A stretch of DNA of 62,672 nt from Phoronis australis (Eukaryota; Phoronida; Phoronidae): the NCBI GenBank assembly GCA_002633005.1, contig NMRA01000786.1:82981-145652 (forward strand). Direction: 5' to 3'. The translations under genes and the position numbers were made by a program. Below, piece by piece: positions 1 to 13,103 of the stretch. Within the stretch, counting starts at the first letter, position 1. Every line of letters starts with the position of its first letter. Under the pieces are notes generated by a model that was not told where the DNA came from, did not search any database, and worked only from the letters and a program-made list of their open reading frames with translations.

Positions 1-1
1 A

Positions 2-833
2 CATGCACTAGAGTCTAGAGGAGGTGTCAAAGGCTGTTATGTGTCGGCCTGTAGTGTGAATGCCCCAAAGGTCCTTCCCAAGCACAGTATCCAAGGGATA
101 AGTTTGCTGACAATCTTTGAGTATTCCGCCGATGGCATTCGAGCATGGAAGGCCTATACATGTAGAGTAGGGGAGGGAAAACTTGTCATCAACAAATCAT
201 GTAAACTGTTGCCTCTGGAAAGTCTTGACCTTGCAACACTCCAGTGTTTTACAACTCCTAGGGTTGAGTCGGGGCTGGTATCCCGTGAACGTCATACGAA
301 GTTCACATGCACACACTATGGGTGCTCGAAATCTTTTCCTACAGATGCTGAGCTAAATGAGCACTTGGATGTTGGTGCTCATTCATCATCCCTTCAGAAC
401 GAGACTCAGTTCGACCACATTTCAAGACAATCTGATATTATGTTATCTACTACCACAGCTGTATCATCACCTGAGTTGTCTGCCGTTTACGTTGTTAATC
501 AAGTTGCCGCAGGATTGGGCCCTGAAAAGTATTAGAAAAGCGGTCCGCTTCTCTGAGAAGGTAAAGACTTAACCCAGTAATATATTTCCTGAAGGTGAAC
601 AGTCAGGCAGAAAATAACAGCCAGCTGAGGTTGTAAAGATGATGCGAGAAACCAAGAATAAGCAAGGAAAAGTTTTCTCCTCTGAAGAGTGGCTGTCGGA
701 GCAGCAGATTGATGGATTTTTCTCCCGTATGGTTGCCGCGTCTCGAATCGGAAATATTCAGAATATTGAAGATGCTGATGCTGCTGCTGCTGCCCACGAG
801 TTTGCCTCAAAGAATGACTTGGAGCTTGAATGA
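2..833 (+). pseudogene. Relic of transposon-associated C2H2 zinc-finger gene
   Basis: The reading frame is open from the window edge to 535 and contains one C2H2 finger (C90-x4-C95-x12-H108-x5-H114, counting from the GTG at 41). The protein signal then moves to another frame (357-572), where WALKSIRKAVRFSEK is readable. It shifts again to 620-833, where the AEVVKMMRETKN and FSSEEWLSEQQI segments lie. These blocks are the usual C-terminal order of an uncharacterised zinc-finger family that is repetitive in many invertebrate genomes (recalled, not searched). At least two frame changes between 535 and 620, plus stops, make it a pseudogene unless assembly errors are responsible. Its 5' part lies outside the window. 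Confidence 0.6.
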
Positions 834-2655
834 GTTATCATCATAAACTGTAGGAAATTATAAACATGTTTTAGTTGTTGTCTATTCTTATGATATTGTT
901 GTGGTCATCATTATCGTAGCTAGGGGACTGGGGTCCACCCTGGGCGAAATTGGGAAACATGGAAGATGACGCAAATGCGGGGCTTCCATGGGGGAGAGAT
1001 TTGAGTGGTGGCCGTTTGGGAAAAATAATCCAAGCCACTGATGGTCAACACTGAAATCTTCTGTCACTTTTTACTAGCGTTTTTTGTTTTATGTTCAGTT
1101 TGAGACTCGTAAAGCATACTTTTTACATGATTGACTCTATTAAAACTACTGAGATTTTTATAGGAGTGATTATCTAGTTTTGAGAAACGTCTATCTTAGA
1201 CATGTGTACTGAGCAAAATAAAAGGACTTAGTGTTTCAGTAGCTCTTGTTTTCTTCAAACAAAATGCAGTTTTTTGAAGTGTTGTGTAGAAATGCTTCAT
1301 ACACTAAACCTAGCATACCCTCAAGAAATTGTGGTTTTGATTCCGCCGCTTGAACGGAATTTACATATTGTGAAACTTTTAGCTGGTAAGTCGCAACAAC
1401 ACCCAATTGCTTAAATACTGGTTTAAAAAGCCGGTATCTTGGATATCACTGAAACTATTATTTTTTCAATCGTAAATATCCGTACCTGTTATTTTTCTGA
1501 AATTGCAAATTCCAGTGGCGCACCGCCACCATGCTCGGCCGCTTTTGTGTAGTACAAGAAGCCTTGCGTGACACTTTGTATGTTCAATAACACGACACTT
1601 CTGCTCGTATCCACCGTCCTCTTTTCACTTGTGATCTCGAAGATCTTGATTAGTTTTAGTATGAACTTTGCTAATAGTTTGAGAGGACTTTTTCAAGCGC
1701 ATATACAGGGATTTGTTCAGGAGGTCTGAATTTGGACCAGCATGCACTGCAGGCAGTGCGTGGGATTCTTAGTCAATTACAGTGTTTGAAAAATGACCAA
1801 GCAATGGGTAATGGGCACCCTCGATAAGAATAAAATCTGCTTCTCTGAAGTATGAGATGGTGATGGATTTGTATTATTAACTCATAAGTACATTAAACTT
1901 GACTTTTTGGTTTCTGTAATCCTATAACAAATTTTTATTTTTGCACCAGCAAAACTGAAAATCCGCGAAGAAAAAATCTCTCATACAGCTTCCCATGATC
2001 TCCTTCGTCAATGATGCAGCAAAACGAATGATATTTGTTCTATTTGGCATCTTGGTCGATAGATAATTGCACAATCGAATAGCGCCTCCTGGAGCCTTTT
2101 AATTAAACTGACAGTCACAGATTGGCAGAAAAGTGTGTGAGTTATGTAAAAAACTGACTGCACGAAAACTGCGAAAGAGACAAGATTTTTTATTCTTGCG
2201 TTTTGCTGAACAAAGACAGCTGTAACAGATGAAAGTTAACTCATGTTCCAAAAGAATCCGATATAGATTTGGGAAAGTGATAAAAATGCGTAAAAATGAC
2301 CTTAATGTTCAGTAGTGAAAATGATAATTTTGTAGGCTAAACTGGGAGGACATAAAAATAATAATAATAAATCCACCCGAACTAGTTTTTCTTGTATGTT
2401 ATTCTTTTTTCTTTCTGCTATATAGTTATTTTTTCAATAGCATGAAGCGATGATGTGCTGTTGCTGACAAAAGTCACCTACTTCCAAGTACTATTATTTG
2501 CTATTTTTCAGAAAAAGTACTAAGTGGTCGTAAAAAGGTTTAAAAAAAATCGGAAACTTTTAAAAATTCAGGCTTAGGTCTCTTTTGTCAAGGCCAGCTG
2601 ATGTGCTAAGTTTCAAAAAATTGGTGATTTTGCATATATAGCCCACCATCTGGTT

Positions 2656-2695
2656 TTTATATGGAATTGCTCTTTTAAGAGCAATTCCATATAAA
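2656..2695. repeat. 40-bp near-perfect palindrome
   Basis: Two 19-base arms are exact reverse complements around a TT spacer. The core of each arm reads GGAATTGCTCTT and its complement. As RNA or single-stranded DNA it would form a very stable hairpin. Confidence 0.9.
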
Positions 2696-2697
2696 TT

Positions 2698-2750
2698 AAA
2701 ATTAGTTCATGCTACCATAGGCTGAAATTATATATTCAGTCTTGATACTC
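2698..2750. repeat. Dispersed repeat, copy 1 (second at 46598-46650)
   Basis: The block around TTAGTTCATGCTACCATAG, followed by GCTGAA, recurs on the same strand at 46598-46650 with a few substitutions. It lies directly after the 40-bp palindrome. The family is unknown. Confidence 0.5.
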
Positions 2751-3965
2751 TAGGATCCCTAAACAACTAACTAGTCTTGTGTTTGTACATGTATATGTTG
2801 ACTGGCAGTCTACATAACCAGTTCCTCCTATTTTTGATACTCACTACAAGTACACCTTCATCCAGTCAAAGCATCTGTAGTCCTGAAAGCATTGGTAAAA
2901 TATATTTCCTTGCTGTTTCGGCATTATTGCAGATTTGATAAGGAACTGGGTTGTAACATTTGTCTTTTGTAAATGAATTATAAGCAACTACTGGTTGATG
3001 AGGGTTGACATCCTATATTGGTCAATCAAAATGTCTAGAATTATTTTTATTATTACAGACTATGAATTCACCAATACTTTTGTAAACTGACATTTGGTTG
3101 GTTTTGGATGAGATTTGTAACAAAGATTTGATTTGAGTTACTTGGCCAAATATTTCTTTCTTAAAAATTAGTTTGAATTATAGGGCTGTACATGTACATC
3201 TGTTTAAACCAATTTGATATACCAAACTAAAGTAGCTATTGTAGTCTTTGAGGCCCTGGTAATATTAATATGAACCACCTTAAAAATGAAATAAAGAACA
3301 TACCATCAAAGTACTAAACAGTTTTATAAAATGTTTCACACTAATACATGTATATGTAGTCAGTACTAAAAAATTTGTAGTCTTTCTTCCGAACTGGTTG
3401 ATCTGGTGTGCTTGAGGGTCAATGCTATTTGGACATAAAATATATTTATTGTTAATCCTTATGAAATCCACTAGATAATTGCGAGTTATATAAAGTTATG
3501 GGAATAGGGTTGATAGACCAATATGTGTAGCATAAATCCAGGGTTGCATAAGTTTTAACTAAAAATCTCAGACAGAGCCTGAATCCGTACGGTGCAATGG
3601 GAAGTTGGTCTCTATGAGCACAAGTTTCTAGCAATGCTCGGTAAGTCAATTATGTCATTACAATTTTCTACAAACAAAATTTCTTTGGAATAGAATAGAA
3701 TGTGGGCAGAACTAATGCTAAATAAGGGAAAGTTATGTACTCATACAAAACACCTGCATTTAAAATTATTCATAAAAATAATGTACTTTTTGAAAATGTT
3801 CGCCCTTGCACCACCAGATGACCCCTAGCTGGGGATCAAATCGATTTCATGGCTATCACCTGCGTCTACTAAATGCCAGATAACATCTCTCAGTAAAATA
3901 ACATTCAGCCGAGACCATCAGACATTAAACTCACGGTAAAAATCCCTTAATTACACACACAGTAG

Positions 3966-4119
3966 CAGTGTCGGATTTAAGGGGAGGGAGCCAAAGGGTC
4001 CGTGGCCCCCCTAAAATTGTCTCAGATTCCATTTGTCAGTACGGGGTGCGAATGCCTGACGGGAAAAATCCTGGCTAATACTCTGCACCCCCTAACCCAA
4101 AACCCTGGATCCGCCCGTG
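3966..4119. mobile_element. MITE-like foldback element, CAGTGGCGGAT family, copy 1
   Basis: It begins CAGTGTCGGATTTAAGGGG and ends CCCTGGATCCGCCCGTG, so the termini are imperfect inverted repeats of the type seen intact at 45030-45320 and 52115-52475. No target-site duplication is recognisable here, so this copy is probably older or truncated. Confidence 0.5.
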
Positions 4120-7100
4120 TTCGCAGTCCGAAAATGGCCCGTTGTTATCAGGTACAACCCTAAAAATATCATATTCGGGTGTAAGCCTTTTTCGAACAAA
4201 ATAGACAACTGGCTAATTTCCAAACTTTACGTTCAGACATAAATACTAAACTTTCCTGATTTACAAGCCTAGCAAATCGTACTTTGCTCTCAATTCAGTG
4301 TATGCAGGACAATCAAGTAAAAAATTGAATTTTATTCTTTAACTACTCTTTTAGAACATGCTGAACACAAACGTACATTCAACTAATTTGGCTGAACATG
4401 TTTAGTCACCCATTCTATCTCTAATCCCATATGGAATAACTGTTTGGGCATTTGGAGTTTGCACAAGGTTAAAAAAGTAACAACGAAGCTATACGAAATA
4501 TTGACAAATCAGTATACATGGAACGGATGGATGGCAGTGGTACATGTACATTTTACTTAGTGAGCGACACGCACACTGAGCACGGATCACGAATAAATAG
4601 ATGGCCGACTGACGCAAAACAATTAAAAATGTTGTTACTGATTTTTATTGATAAAGTTGATTGTTGTGCCCAAGTTTGGTCAATAAGGCGGCTAACATTA
4701 AAATAAAACCGATTTTTGTACGTTAAACATGGAAACGAACATGACAACGAAGTTTCACTCATGAACTTATTAATGTTAATAAAAATAATTCATTAAATAA
4801 CAGTAAGTAATATACTGCTCTAGTTGGATGAGTTAACTAAACTTTTACACAGAATTACAAACACAGCAGTTGTTAATGGTGTAATCAAGGTAATGATCGT
4901 TTCCCTTACCGATATTACAAACAAAACATTTTCTGTATTCGTTTGGTAAAGCGCCGTGTGAACATGGATGGAGTTGGAGGCAAATTTCCGTTTTTATATT
5001 ACGTAGACTACGCTGTACAGATACGAGAACAGACAATATTGATTTTCTAAGTTGGAAAGAAAATATAGAACCACGCTGGAATGACGAGATAGTATTAAAT
5101 TACAAGTGATTTTATATTACATGTATGTTATAAGTTAAATACCTTGTTGAAAGCCATGTGTATGAGGGCTACTTTATCTGCCTAGGAAAACACACAAAAC
5201 AAATTTGGTTCATCTTAGAAGTTCAAACCATCATCTGATGATTGACATGTCACGGTAACTTCGTGTATCTCGTGAGCAAACACAATACCCATGTTACAAC
5301 ATCGACAAAATGAGGACAAATACTGTTTTCTAGTGTACATCTATAACTTCCGAAACAATTTCAAGTTTCCTGTTGTTTACCTTCAAAATATTAGAACAGT
5401 TTTTTAGAAAGGTCTTCAACTATACAAATATAAATTACGTAATATTAAAAGTCCTTATAAATTATTGAAAGGCTGAGGTCACTGAGGTAAAGGAAAAAAT
5501 ATCTGATTGTATTTATTCTTTTACTGAAATTTTTGAAGTGATGGTATCATTATAATGATGTTTAGATAGTTCAATGCATAAGGAGTTCGTACATGTATAT
5601 ATGAATAAACTATGTTGTATGACATTTATTAGAATTAGTCAAAGCACCACCACTGCCGCCGCCAACACGGGGCTGTTGCTGCTGCTGTCATTGTTGTCAA
5701 CTGTAATATTAGGCCTATTTTGTATTTATAAATGGCTCAATCATGTATTGAAAAAATTAATAAAACACTTCCAGTTTCATAAAAAATTGCGAGGTTTACA
5801 TTATCGTAAATCAGCTGAGATCTCAAGGTGGAAAAAGCAATGAAACACCATTTTCAGCAATGATGATTCCTAATCCGTTTTGCCCATTGTTGTTATTTTC
5901 AAAACGTGGTTAAATTGAATGACGTAGTATTTTTGAGATCTGAACATCAGTCGTTTTTACTCCAGTGTTTGGCGTATATGTAGGTCTTTTTCTGGATGAA
6001 GGTGTTTCTTCATGTAGTATTGTGATGAAAAATATCCCAACACGTGCATAAGCGTTGTATGGCATAAAGTCGGGTAACTGTGACTGATGCAACCGGGAAT
6101 ACTGTATTACAAATTTCTCGCGTCTTGACACGTTGCACATGTGAGCAACTTTACATTCAGACCTAGTCCTGTTTTCTGTCCAAATTTGTTTTCGCGTAAG
6201 TTCAGTTCTGTAGGTTACTATTCAAACAAGAATACCAAATACTTGAGCACGGCACGGAATATGGGTAAATTAAAGATATATTTCGCTCATTTTATCTTAA
6301 AAACTACTTATGAAATTCTTTTGGTAAAAACTATTTACAAACGTGCCAAGCACAATTTATGGGTTTAACAAATATTTCCATGTTAACGCCATCAGCCAGT
6401 GCCGGATTCAGAACAGAATAGAGGCTACATGTACGAGCCTCGCGCTTTTTGGGACCTCGCTTTCACAGCAGCTTCTGAGGCACCTGTACCAGAAGCAATA
6501 ACACCTTGTGGTGCGAAACGTTGTGTTGGGACACCGACATTTTCAATTTGCGTAGGGACAAGAGTGCGGGGCTCCAGTGATCTAAGCGATGTCAAAAGGC
6601 ATGTAGGTGTATAAATGTTTGTAATCGATTAATTCGATGCGTTGCCCAGTTGGCACATGTGTCTCATCATGCAGAAGCCGTCTCAACTGCTTTCTTTTGC
6701 AAAAGTGAAAATTAAACCTGGGTTGCTTTGGCTTTGAGATAATTGTTGTATGAGCATTTGAGTATACATGTAGGTCCCGCGCTATGACTATACCATGGGC
6801 CCCGCAGTGATAGCTGAGTCCGCCACTACATCAGCAGGAAAGAAATGTCTTTCATGTTTAACAGGTAATCGGCTGAATTTGAAGGCTTATCTAAAATGAA
6901 AAACTGGGCGTTGATTATAGATAAAAATTAATCCATGGTGTTGTGTTGGTGCTGATCACAAGTTAGTGGCAAGAGCATATTCACTGTACAATTCGCAGAA
7001 AGATATGTTAGACAACACAATGGTTTTTAATAAAATACCAATGGCAGGTTGCATTTGTAACAATAGGCACACCACTTTCATTTCGAAATTCGCGGAAATG

Positions 7101-7433
7101 TTTTTATAATTGTAATAAATTACATGATTATCTTGGCAATGACTAAATGCAGGGAAAATGTGACAGCAGGAATGTAAAAGACGAACAGAGTGTATTATCA
7201 GATAAAAGAGTGAGTTCTTCGATAGACCAAGACCTAATAACCCGCCCAGTCAAACCAACCTGTTGAACTTGGTATGTACATTCTTCCCCAGCTCAGAAAT
7301 CAATTTTAATTTCAGTAACCTGAGTCAGAATATAACAATACGTAATCTATATCGAGTTTTTATTCTAGGAAGACAGATTGTTGAACTGAGTACTCCAATT
7401 TTGCGGATTCACAAAAAAACTTGTTAACATTCA

Positions 7434-7479
7434 CCCAGAAGTGTTTGATTCTTGCACTGTATTTCAAAACACTTCTGGG
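7434..7479. repeat. Hairpin with 13-bp perfect arms
   Basis: CCCAGAAGTGTTT is followed 20 bases later by its exact reverse complement AAACACTTCTGGG. No neighbouring gene is seen. Confidence 0.85.
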
Positions 7480-8295
7480 ACCAAACTGTTACGTTTCTTT
7501 ACACATATTGGCTGACTTCACTTGGTGGGGACTGTATTGAAGATTTACCTATTCCCGTTTAGTCCGTAGTCCAGACAAAATCGGTTTTCAGATGCCTGAT
7601 TAATGATATCAATTTTATTTTTGTGAAGCGCCAGGTTCGTTCTTTTGTCCAATGTCACAAGGCAAACGCCAATTATCTAAGCTGAACGAACACTCATGGA
7701 CTCAAAAGCGTTCTCAAGAAATAAAAAAACACATGGCAGCATTTTGGCGATCGTATTTCTTCGGCGAAACAAGGAACGAGGAATTCAACTTCAGAAGCCA
7801 AACGCGATCCAAGTTACCAGTTTCTGTCCCTGATATTTCAATTCAAGCATAACTTGTTTTGGCCGTGATAGACCGTGAAATTCCTGAGTAAATCACATGC
7901 CTTCATTTAGCCGGTAACATGTGATTTCACGCTAATACATATTAACTGATGGCGTTAACTAAGAGTTGTCTAACGAAACAACACGTCTGTTTTCACTTTT
8001 TCGCTCTTCTGATGGATTTAAACTAATAGCAGATTTGAAATTTTCATAAAATTTCACCTCCGTACATGCCCTCTCCGTAAATAACGGTGAAGTTTAGCTG
8101 AGGTCGCTTCGGTCAGATCAGCCGAGTTTGAAATAACTTTTAGTATTACTACGCGGTAAAGCGGTTTCCTTTGTTTAGAATTTTATATCCGATAAAAATT
8201 TAACTTACAATTATAATTTCAAAGTAAATACACAAACATTAGCGTGCAATATCAGTATACCTGAGTTAAAATTCATGAGAATGTATCAAATTTCA

Positions 8296-8455
8296 GTCCA
8301 GTCATTCTACGGATGACCCGGAAAAAATTGCAACAGAAGGTTTTATTGCATGAATCGTATCCCCTCACACCCCTTAGTGTGACAAAAAAGTCTACCGGAA
8401 TCGGAGTGGCGGAACTTGGTTTTTCAAGATGGCGGACAAAATGCCCGCCAGCATT
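8296..8455 (+). repeat. Left terminal inverted repeat
   Basis: It pairs with 12945-13103. The outer 14 bases match exactly. Inside, blocks at about 8321-8340, 8388-8418 and 8425-8445 match with small indels, ending in an AAGATGGCGG motif. Confidence 0.85.
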
Positions 8456-8915
8456 ACACATGACCATTATAACTCGAGAGTGGCATGTGATAGAGTAAAA
8501 ATTCAAAAAGGTTTACCTATCTTTTGTGGGTCAACAAATTTGTTGGAAATAGTTTTGCATGGCTGTGGTGACACCATCCGCCATTTTCCAAGATGGCCTC
8601 CAAAACTATTTCGAGTCGCACAACTTCGAATGAACAAATTAGTATGTCGTCTTGCTTCAAACATTGAATCATAAGTTTTCTGGGTCGACAAATCCATTGA
8701 GACTCATTACAATTGGCTCTAATGATTACTTCCAACAATTTCTAAGATGGCCACCAAATAGTTGCTTCGTGTAAGAACTTCAGATTCCAGAGGCACGCCA
8801 GCTTCACAGATGTCATATCCTGAAGTTTTTAGGTCAGCACGACGATTACAATAATTTTTGTCTGGCTCTGATGATTACGACTACAATTTTCAAGATTGTT
8901 TAACGAGTAATAACT
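8430..8915 (+). repeat. Degenerate subterminal direct repeats (about 150-170 bp unit)
   Basis: Three successive units carry a GGGTCAACAAAT or GGTCGACAAAT-like block, then GGCTSTRRTGA, then a CAAGATGGCC or TAAGATGGCC block (near 8590, 8745 and 8895, the last degenerate). Subterminal repeats like these often serve as transposase-binding sites; that role is inferred. Confidence 0.5.
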
Positions 8916-9703
8916 TATTTGGGTGAAAGACATCAGGTTTGCCTGGACTGAAGGATCATTCTCCTCCTGAAAATGTGCTGTATCGAAAATAACTTTCTGC
9001 GATTAATTTAGTGATCTACTACCACGCCGTCTGTGTCACCTCCAGTTAGTTGTAAATGGGAATACAGCAACAGTTGAGACAGGAGAAAGGTTTACAATTG
9101 TATGTTTAGCAAGTTAAACAGTTTATAATATAAGTGCTTGCACAGCTCCCACTAGGCTTCTCTTAGCGATGTTACAAGTCTGTCTGAAGCAGTCATTCTC
9201 AGTCTGTGATCAAAATCTGTACACAATCAACCAGTATTTACACAATTAATCTCTTTCAACTGAGAATGAATTAGTAAATATATAGACGCTGAGGTTGGCC
9301 AGTAATTAAATATTTCAAATAAACACAGAAAAATCAGGAATCTCAACTGAGAATGAATTGTTGCAGCTTAAGCCACGGCATTCTCCACATGCAACCGAGC
9401 TCGGCAATCCTAACTTCTTGCAAGAACATCTCTTGGAACTGCAGTTGGTCTTACACAAGCATCTTACTACTTTCAGCAGGTTGTTTGGTGCTGATGACTA
9501 GTCCGTCGTCGTGGGAATGAATTTTCCACCTGCCAGCTATCCCCAATACAGCGAGACTAGGCCACTGCCACGGAAACTTGACCACTCTTGCCCTTGATAG
9601 TATGTCCCGCAACAATGAAATTTAGCTACTGAAGAAAGTTGGTGGTAATGACTGTATGTGGACTGGTTCTGACACCTCATCTACAAATCGTCTCGATCGC
9701 AAG

Positions 9704-10804
9704 TCATCCAAATTTCCAGAGCCAGTACCGCCTTAAAGCATAGATACAACTTTTACCAGATTCAAATACGTCTTGCTTCAGCTGCATGGGTCTAGTGAAT
9801 ACTCTGGCGTTTTCGCAGAATTCTTGATCACGCAGTTTCTTGAATGGGAGAGCCTTCGCATGCGCAAATGGCAAAACTGCGCAAGTTTCGGCTCCAAGAG
9901 ACAACTGTAGTATTTTCATGTCCCACACTCTCCTTTTGCTTTGGTGCCTCTTGTCAAATTTCATGAACATTGGAAATTGTGAAGTAGCATGGTAACACAA
10001 AAGAACCAACAAGTCTGTATCATCTGCAATAAGGATTGTTGGACCTTGTGCTGCGTTCTCTACATCTGCGTCACATTGAGCCTGTACCACTGTGCAAACA
10101 GTATTTCCTAGCAAACTAGACAAGAAGTGAATGAATCATCGTTTGTTTTTGCTCTTTGCCAAAAATGTTCCTTCTTTGACTTGATCACCATGTCACCATT
10201 GAAGTGAACTTCAGTTCCAACCACCCCACCCAGTCTTCGAACATGGGAGACATCTTTAGTTGATGGGCCACCTCCATAACCATCGAAAACAACAGTAGGC
10301 TGGGTGTACTTGCTGATGTAATCCACATAAGCTCTGCCAAACGACTGAGACGTTGCATTTCTAGGCCATGGAATACGATGAAGGAGAGAACCGCCATCGA
10401 TTACATGCATCACCGCGTTTTCTGGAAACGGAAATCCTCAGGTAGTCCCCCGCTGGACCAGATTGCATCAGCTAATATTGATTTATTAGAGACTCTGGGA
10501 CGACCAGGTGTATCAAAAAGAGCAGGGGAACCACCACAAAGCTCAAACTTCAAAAGGCTTCATGAACTTTCACTGTTGTCTTTTGCAGCTGTCAGGATTC
10601 GCTGAAGTAGCAGTCGTGGATCCACTTGCGTAAAATCACTATTAGCAATTGACTTGTCATTGCCACAACCTTGTCATTCTTTCTGAATGTGAAGTCTTTC
10701 ACACTTGACCCCTCCATAGACAAGCGAATCGTCATCCCCGCTCCTCTGCCAGTTTCGGCATTAACGTGCGTGCCTGCAGTCACACCAGTGACGATGTTCT
10801 GCAA
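9704..10804 (-). pseudogene. Transposon-borne gene with PIN/FEN-like nuclease motifs (decayed)
   Basis: On the minus strand a first part (10804-10592) precedes a segment with LCGGSPALFDTPGRP (about 10550-10490). Then comes VIDGGSLLHR followed by VVFDGYGGGPSTKD (10413-10108), and in another frame QCDADV and ILIADDTDLLVLLCYHA (10123-9704). The spaced acidic motifs (IDGG, FDGY, DADV, DDTDLL) fit a PIN/FEN1/Asteroid-like nuclease fold. The same architecture occurs in a repetitive protein family of invertebrates (recalled). A short deletion follows LPFAHA, and stops and frameshifts break the gene. It lies inside the TIR element, in the orientation expected for an element-encoded protein. Confidence 0.65.
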
Positions 10805-11352
10805 TGTTTATCTTTAAAATGGGTCTCCGTTGTGGAGGAATTCAACAAGGCTGCGGATGTCTTTGTCGTCACGCAACTGTCTTGCCTGGATATATTCCTA
10901 TGTTGCTGACATGTTTCACAACTCAAGTTTGTCACAGTCTACATGACACAGTTTATATTTGAGCATGCCGGCAAGGAAAGCAGCCACGGTGCACTCTACG
11001 TATCTCCCATTTCGCAACCTCTAGTTAAACCTCCTGTTGCTTTAATACTTTTCACGAGCGTTTGTTCACTTACAAGATCATATGACAAGCCTGCCCCCAA
11101 TCTGTCACTTTGTCTTATGACATCTGGACGGGTGTCTTTGAGTTGCTGCGTCTGCTGCAAGTATATGAACTGTATGCAGATTTTGCATAAGAATTGTGAC
11201 CAGCAGCTGCAAAGTAAGGCAGCATTTCAGAAACTGCTTTTAGGTGAAGTTCCCAATCTGACGTTATTTCTGCTTTTAAAAAAGTTGAAGGATGTCAATC
11301 ATCTTCATACACTGTAGCCAAAGACTAATGATTCGACTTTGCAAGGACAAGT

Positions 11353-11658
11353 CTAATTTATGTGCTTTGATTTTTTATGGACACTCACAAGACACTCCGT
11401 CGAGCATACATCGCCGCACACAGACGTCATGCCAGCAATAAGATCATCATACCGCTTCAGACCAGCTCTCAAATCATCATGAAGAATATCATTGGCCATT
11501 GATTCTTCTGACGTACTATTCTCTGTCACTGCGAATTCTGAAGACCTATACTCTGATTCAGACGTGTTTGAATATACCAATGGCAGTAGGTCGGAAACCA
11601 GAAGTGAGCTCTCGTGAGGGCATTCCACTGTAATCCAAGGTTCAGAATCAGAAGACAC
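11353..11658 (-). pseudogene. Acidic Ser-rich ORF, possible N-terminal part of the transposon gene
   Basis: A 101-codon minus-strand ORF rich in Ser, Glu and Asp, on the same strand and upstream of the PIN-like relic, within the same TIRs. No domain is recognised. Its position suggests an N-terminal region of the element gene, but chance cannot be excluded. Confidence 0.3.
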
Positions 11659-12944
11659 TGGCTGGGCATGGCATGCCCCAGAGTATACATCTAGTTATGT
11701 GATCAGTTGGGATGTCTAAAGAATCTGTCTCCATATTCTAACGAGCCAACATTGGTGTAGAAGCATTGAATTGCTCCCCCTCTTGGCACGGAATCTGTGT
11801 GTTCTGCGTTGGTGACATCCTGGACTCTTGGGATTTCTGAAGAACCGGAATTTCTTCATTGGTTCTGGATTGACGTTACTTGATCTGTCAATATTTGGAA
11901 GTGGGACATAAGGATCACACAGTTTGACGCATGCACCGTCTCAAGATCTTCTTGAAGCCCTGTGCCTGACATTACGTATCCAATACATTCCAGAAAGCTC
12001 ATCTCAATATGAAATCTGCCAAGCCTGGCTAAGAACAAGTGACTGCAGATCACTGTCGTTTGGTTTGCTGGCACTAATTTCCTCTAAAATCAGTTACTTA
12101 TGTTCATAAAAAGAAACAAATTGTGAATACTAAATGTTAAAATTTAATTATTAACTTTTTGTTACACAATTTTATTTGCTTTTCATCAAATTCAGATGAA
12201 ATCAACAGCCAAATTCTCAACACATGCCAGCAGCAGACGAAATCATTGCTTGGAAACATCTAATAATACCTCCAATAGCAGAGAAAAAAAGCCACTTCTT
12301 GCCCAATTTTATTCAGGGTTTGTGTAAGGAATAAGCCAATAACTCCGCCAGAATTTCATATTTTTCTAAGAAATATTATTTTTGAAACCTCAAATGAATA
12401 TATTTTACAGAAAAATAATTGAGTGTGTGAAATTTATTACAAAAATTTAGCTAAAGCCTTTTTTGAAAAACACCAAACTTTATGTTATGTAATCTAAAAT
12501 GTTATTACAATTCCACATTTAGTATCTAAATCTGAAAAACAAATTATAGAAACAATCGACTAATTAACCCTGACTGTAGATTGTAAAATATTTTTGTGTA
12601 AATGCCTATCAGGTTACCTACAAAGTTTGCAGAAAGTAAATGCTTTAAATTGGGGGTTTGTGAATTGTCAGCCATCTTGATTTTTTCTCTCCAACCAGTG
12701 ACCAATTGTAAGGTCTGGATATTTTCAATTGTCTACCTTACAAAGGAAAAAAAATTGCCATTTTCAGGGCAAAATATAAAAAGAAATCTTACAACAGGTA
12801 TGAAATTGCCGTTTCGGCCGTCATTTTGTCGGCCGTATTGGTTTTCTTTTACAGTAAAAAATCAATTACAAACGTTATTGTTTTATTTCCAGCTGTTACA
12901 TACGAGTAACATGCCAGAAAGCAGTAAACACCGGTTTAGGTGGC

Positions 12945-13103
12945 CATTTTTTCCGCCATCTTCAAAAACCGACTTCCGCCACTCCGATTTCGGTAGACTT
13001 TTTTTCTGGCACCAAGGGATGTTTGAAGATGCCATTTATGCAAAAAACCTTCTGTTGCAATTTTTTCTAGGTTGGGCCCTCTGGAGCCCTAGAATGACTG
13101 GAC
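12945..13103 (-). repeat. Right terminal inverted repeat
   Basis: Reverse complement of the left TIR with substitutions and indels. It contains CCGCCATCTT and GTAGACTTTTTT blocks and ends in TAGAATGACTGGAC. A 208-codon ORF overlapping this end (12602-13228) is not a real gene. Confidence 0.85.

Larger units (their letters stand above)
834..8295. other. Long non-coding stretch, no supported gene
   Basis: Only scattered ORFs of fewer than 90 codons occur, with no recognisable domain and no paired splice signals. One of them (5574-5843) encodes a hydrophobic stretch after a Ser/Thr/Ala run but has no homology I recognise. The stretch holds a 40-bp palindrome (2656-2695), a dispersed repeat (2698-2750), a MITE-like copy (3966-4119) and a 13-bp-arm hairpin (7434-7479). 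It is otherwise AT-rich unique-looking sequence. Confidence 0.6.
8296..13103 (-). mobile_element. 4.8-kb DNA transposon with long TIRs and a PIN-like gene
   Basis: Both ends carry the same roughly 155-bp sequence in opposite orientation, starting GTCCAGTCATTCTA at 8296 and ending TAGAATGACTGGAC at 13103. Shared internal blocks include AAAAAATTGCAACAGAAGG, AAGTCTACCG and TCGGAGTGGCGGAA. Between the ends lies a decayed minus-strand gene (9704-10804, possibly to about 12070) with nuclease-like motifs. No target-site duplication is readable at the boundaries, so the superfamily cannot be assigned. TIR divergence and several frameshifts show the copy is old and inactive. Confidence 0.75.
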
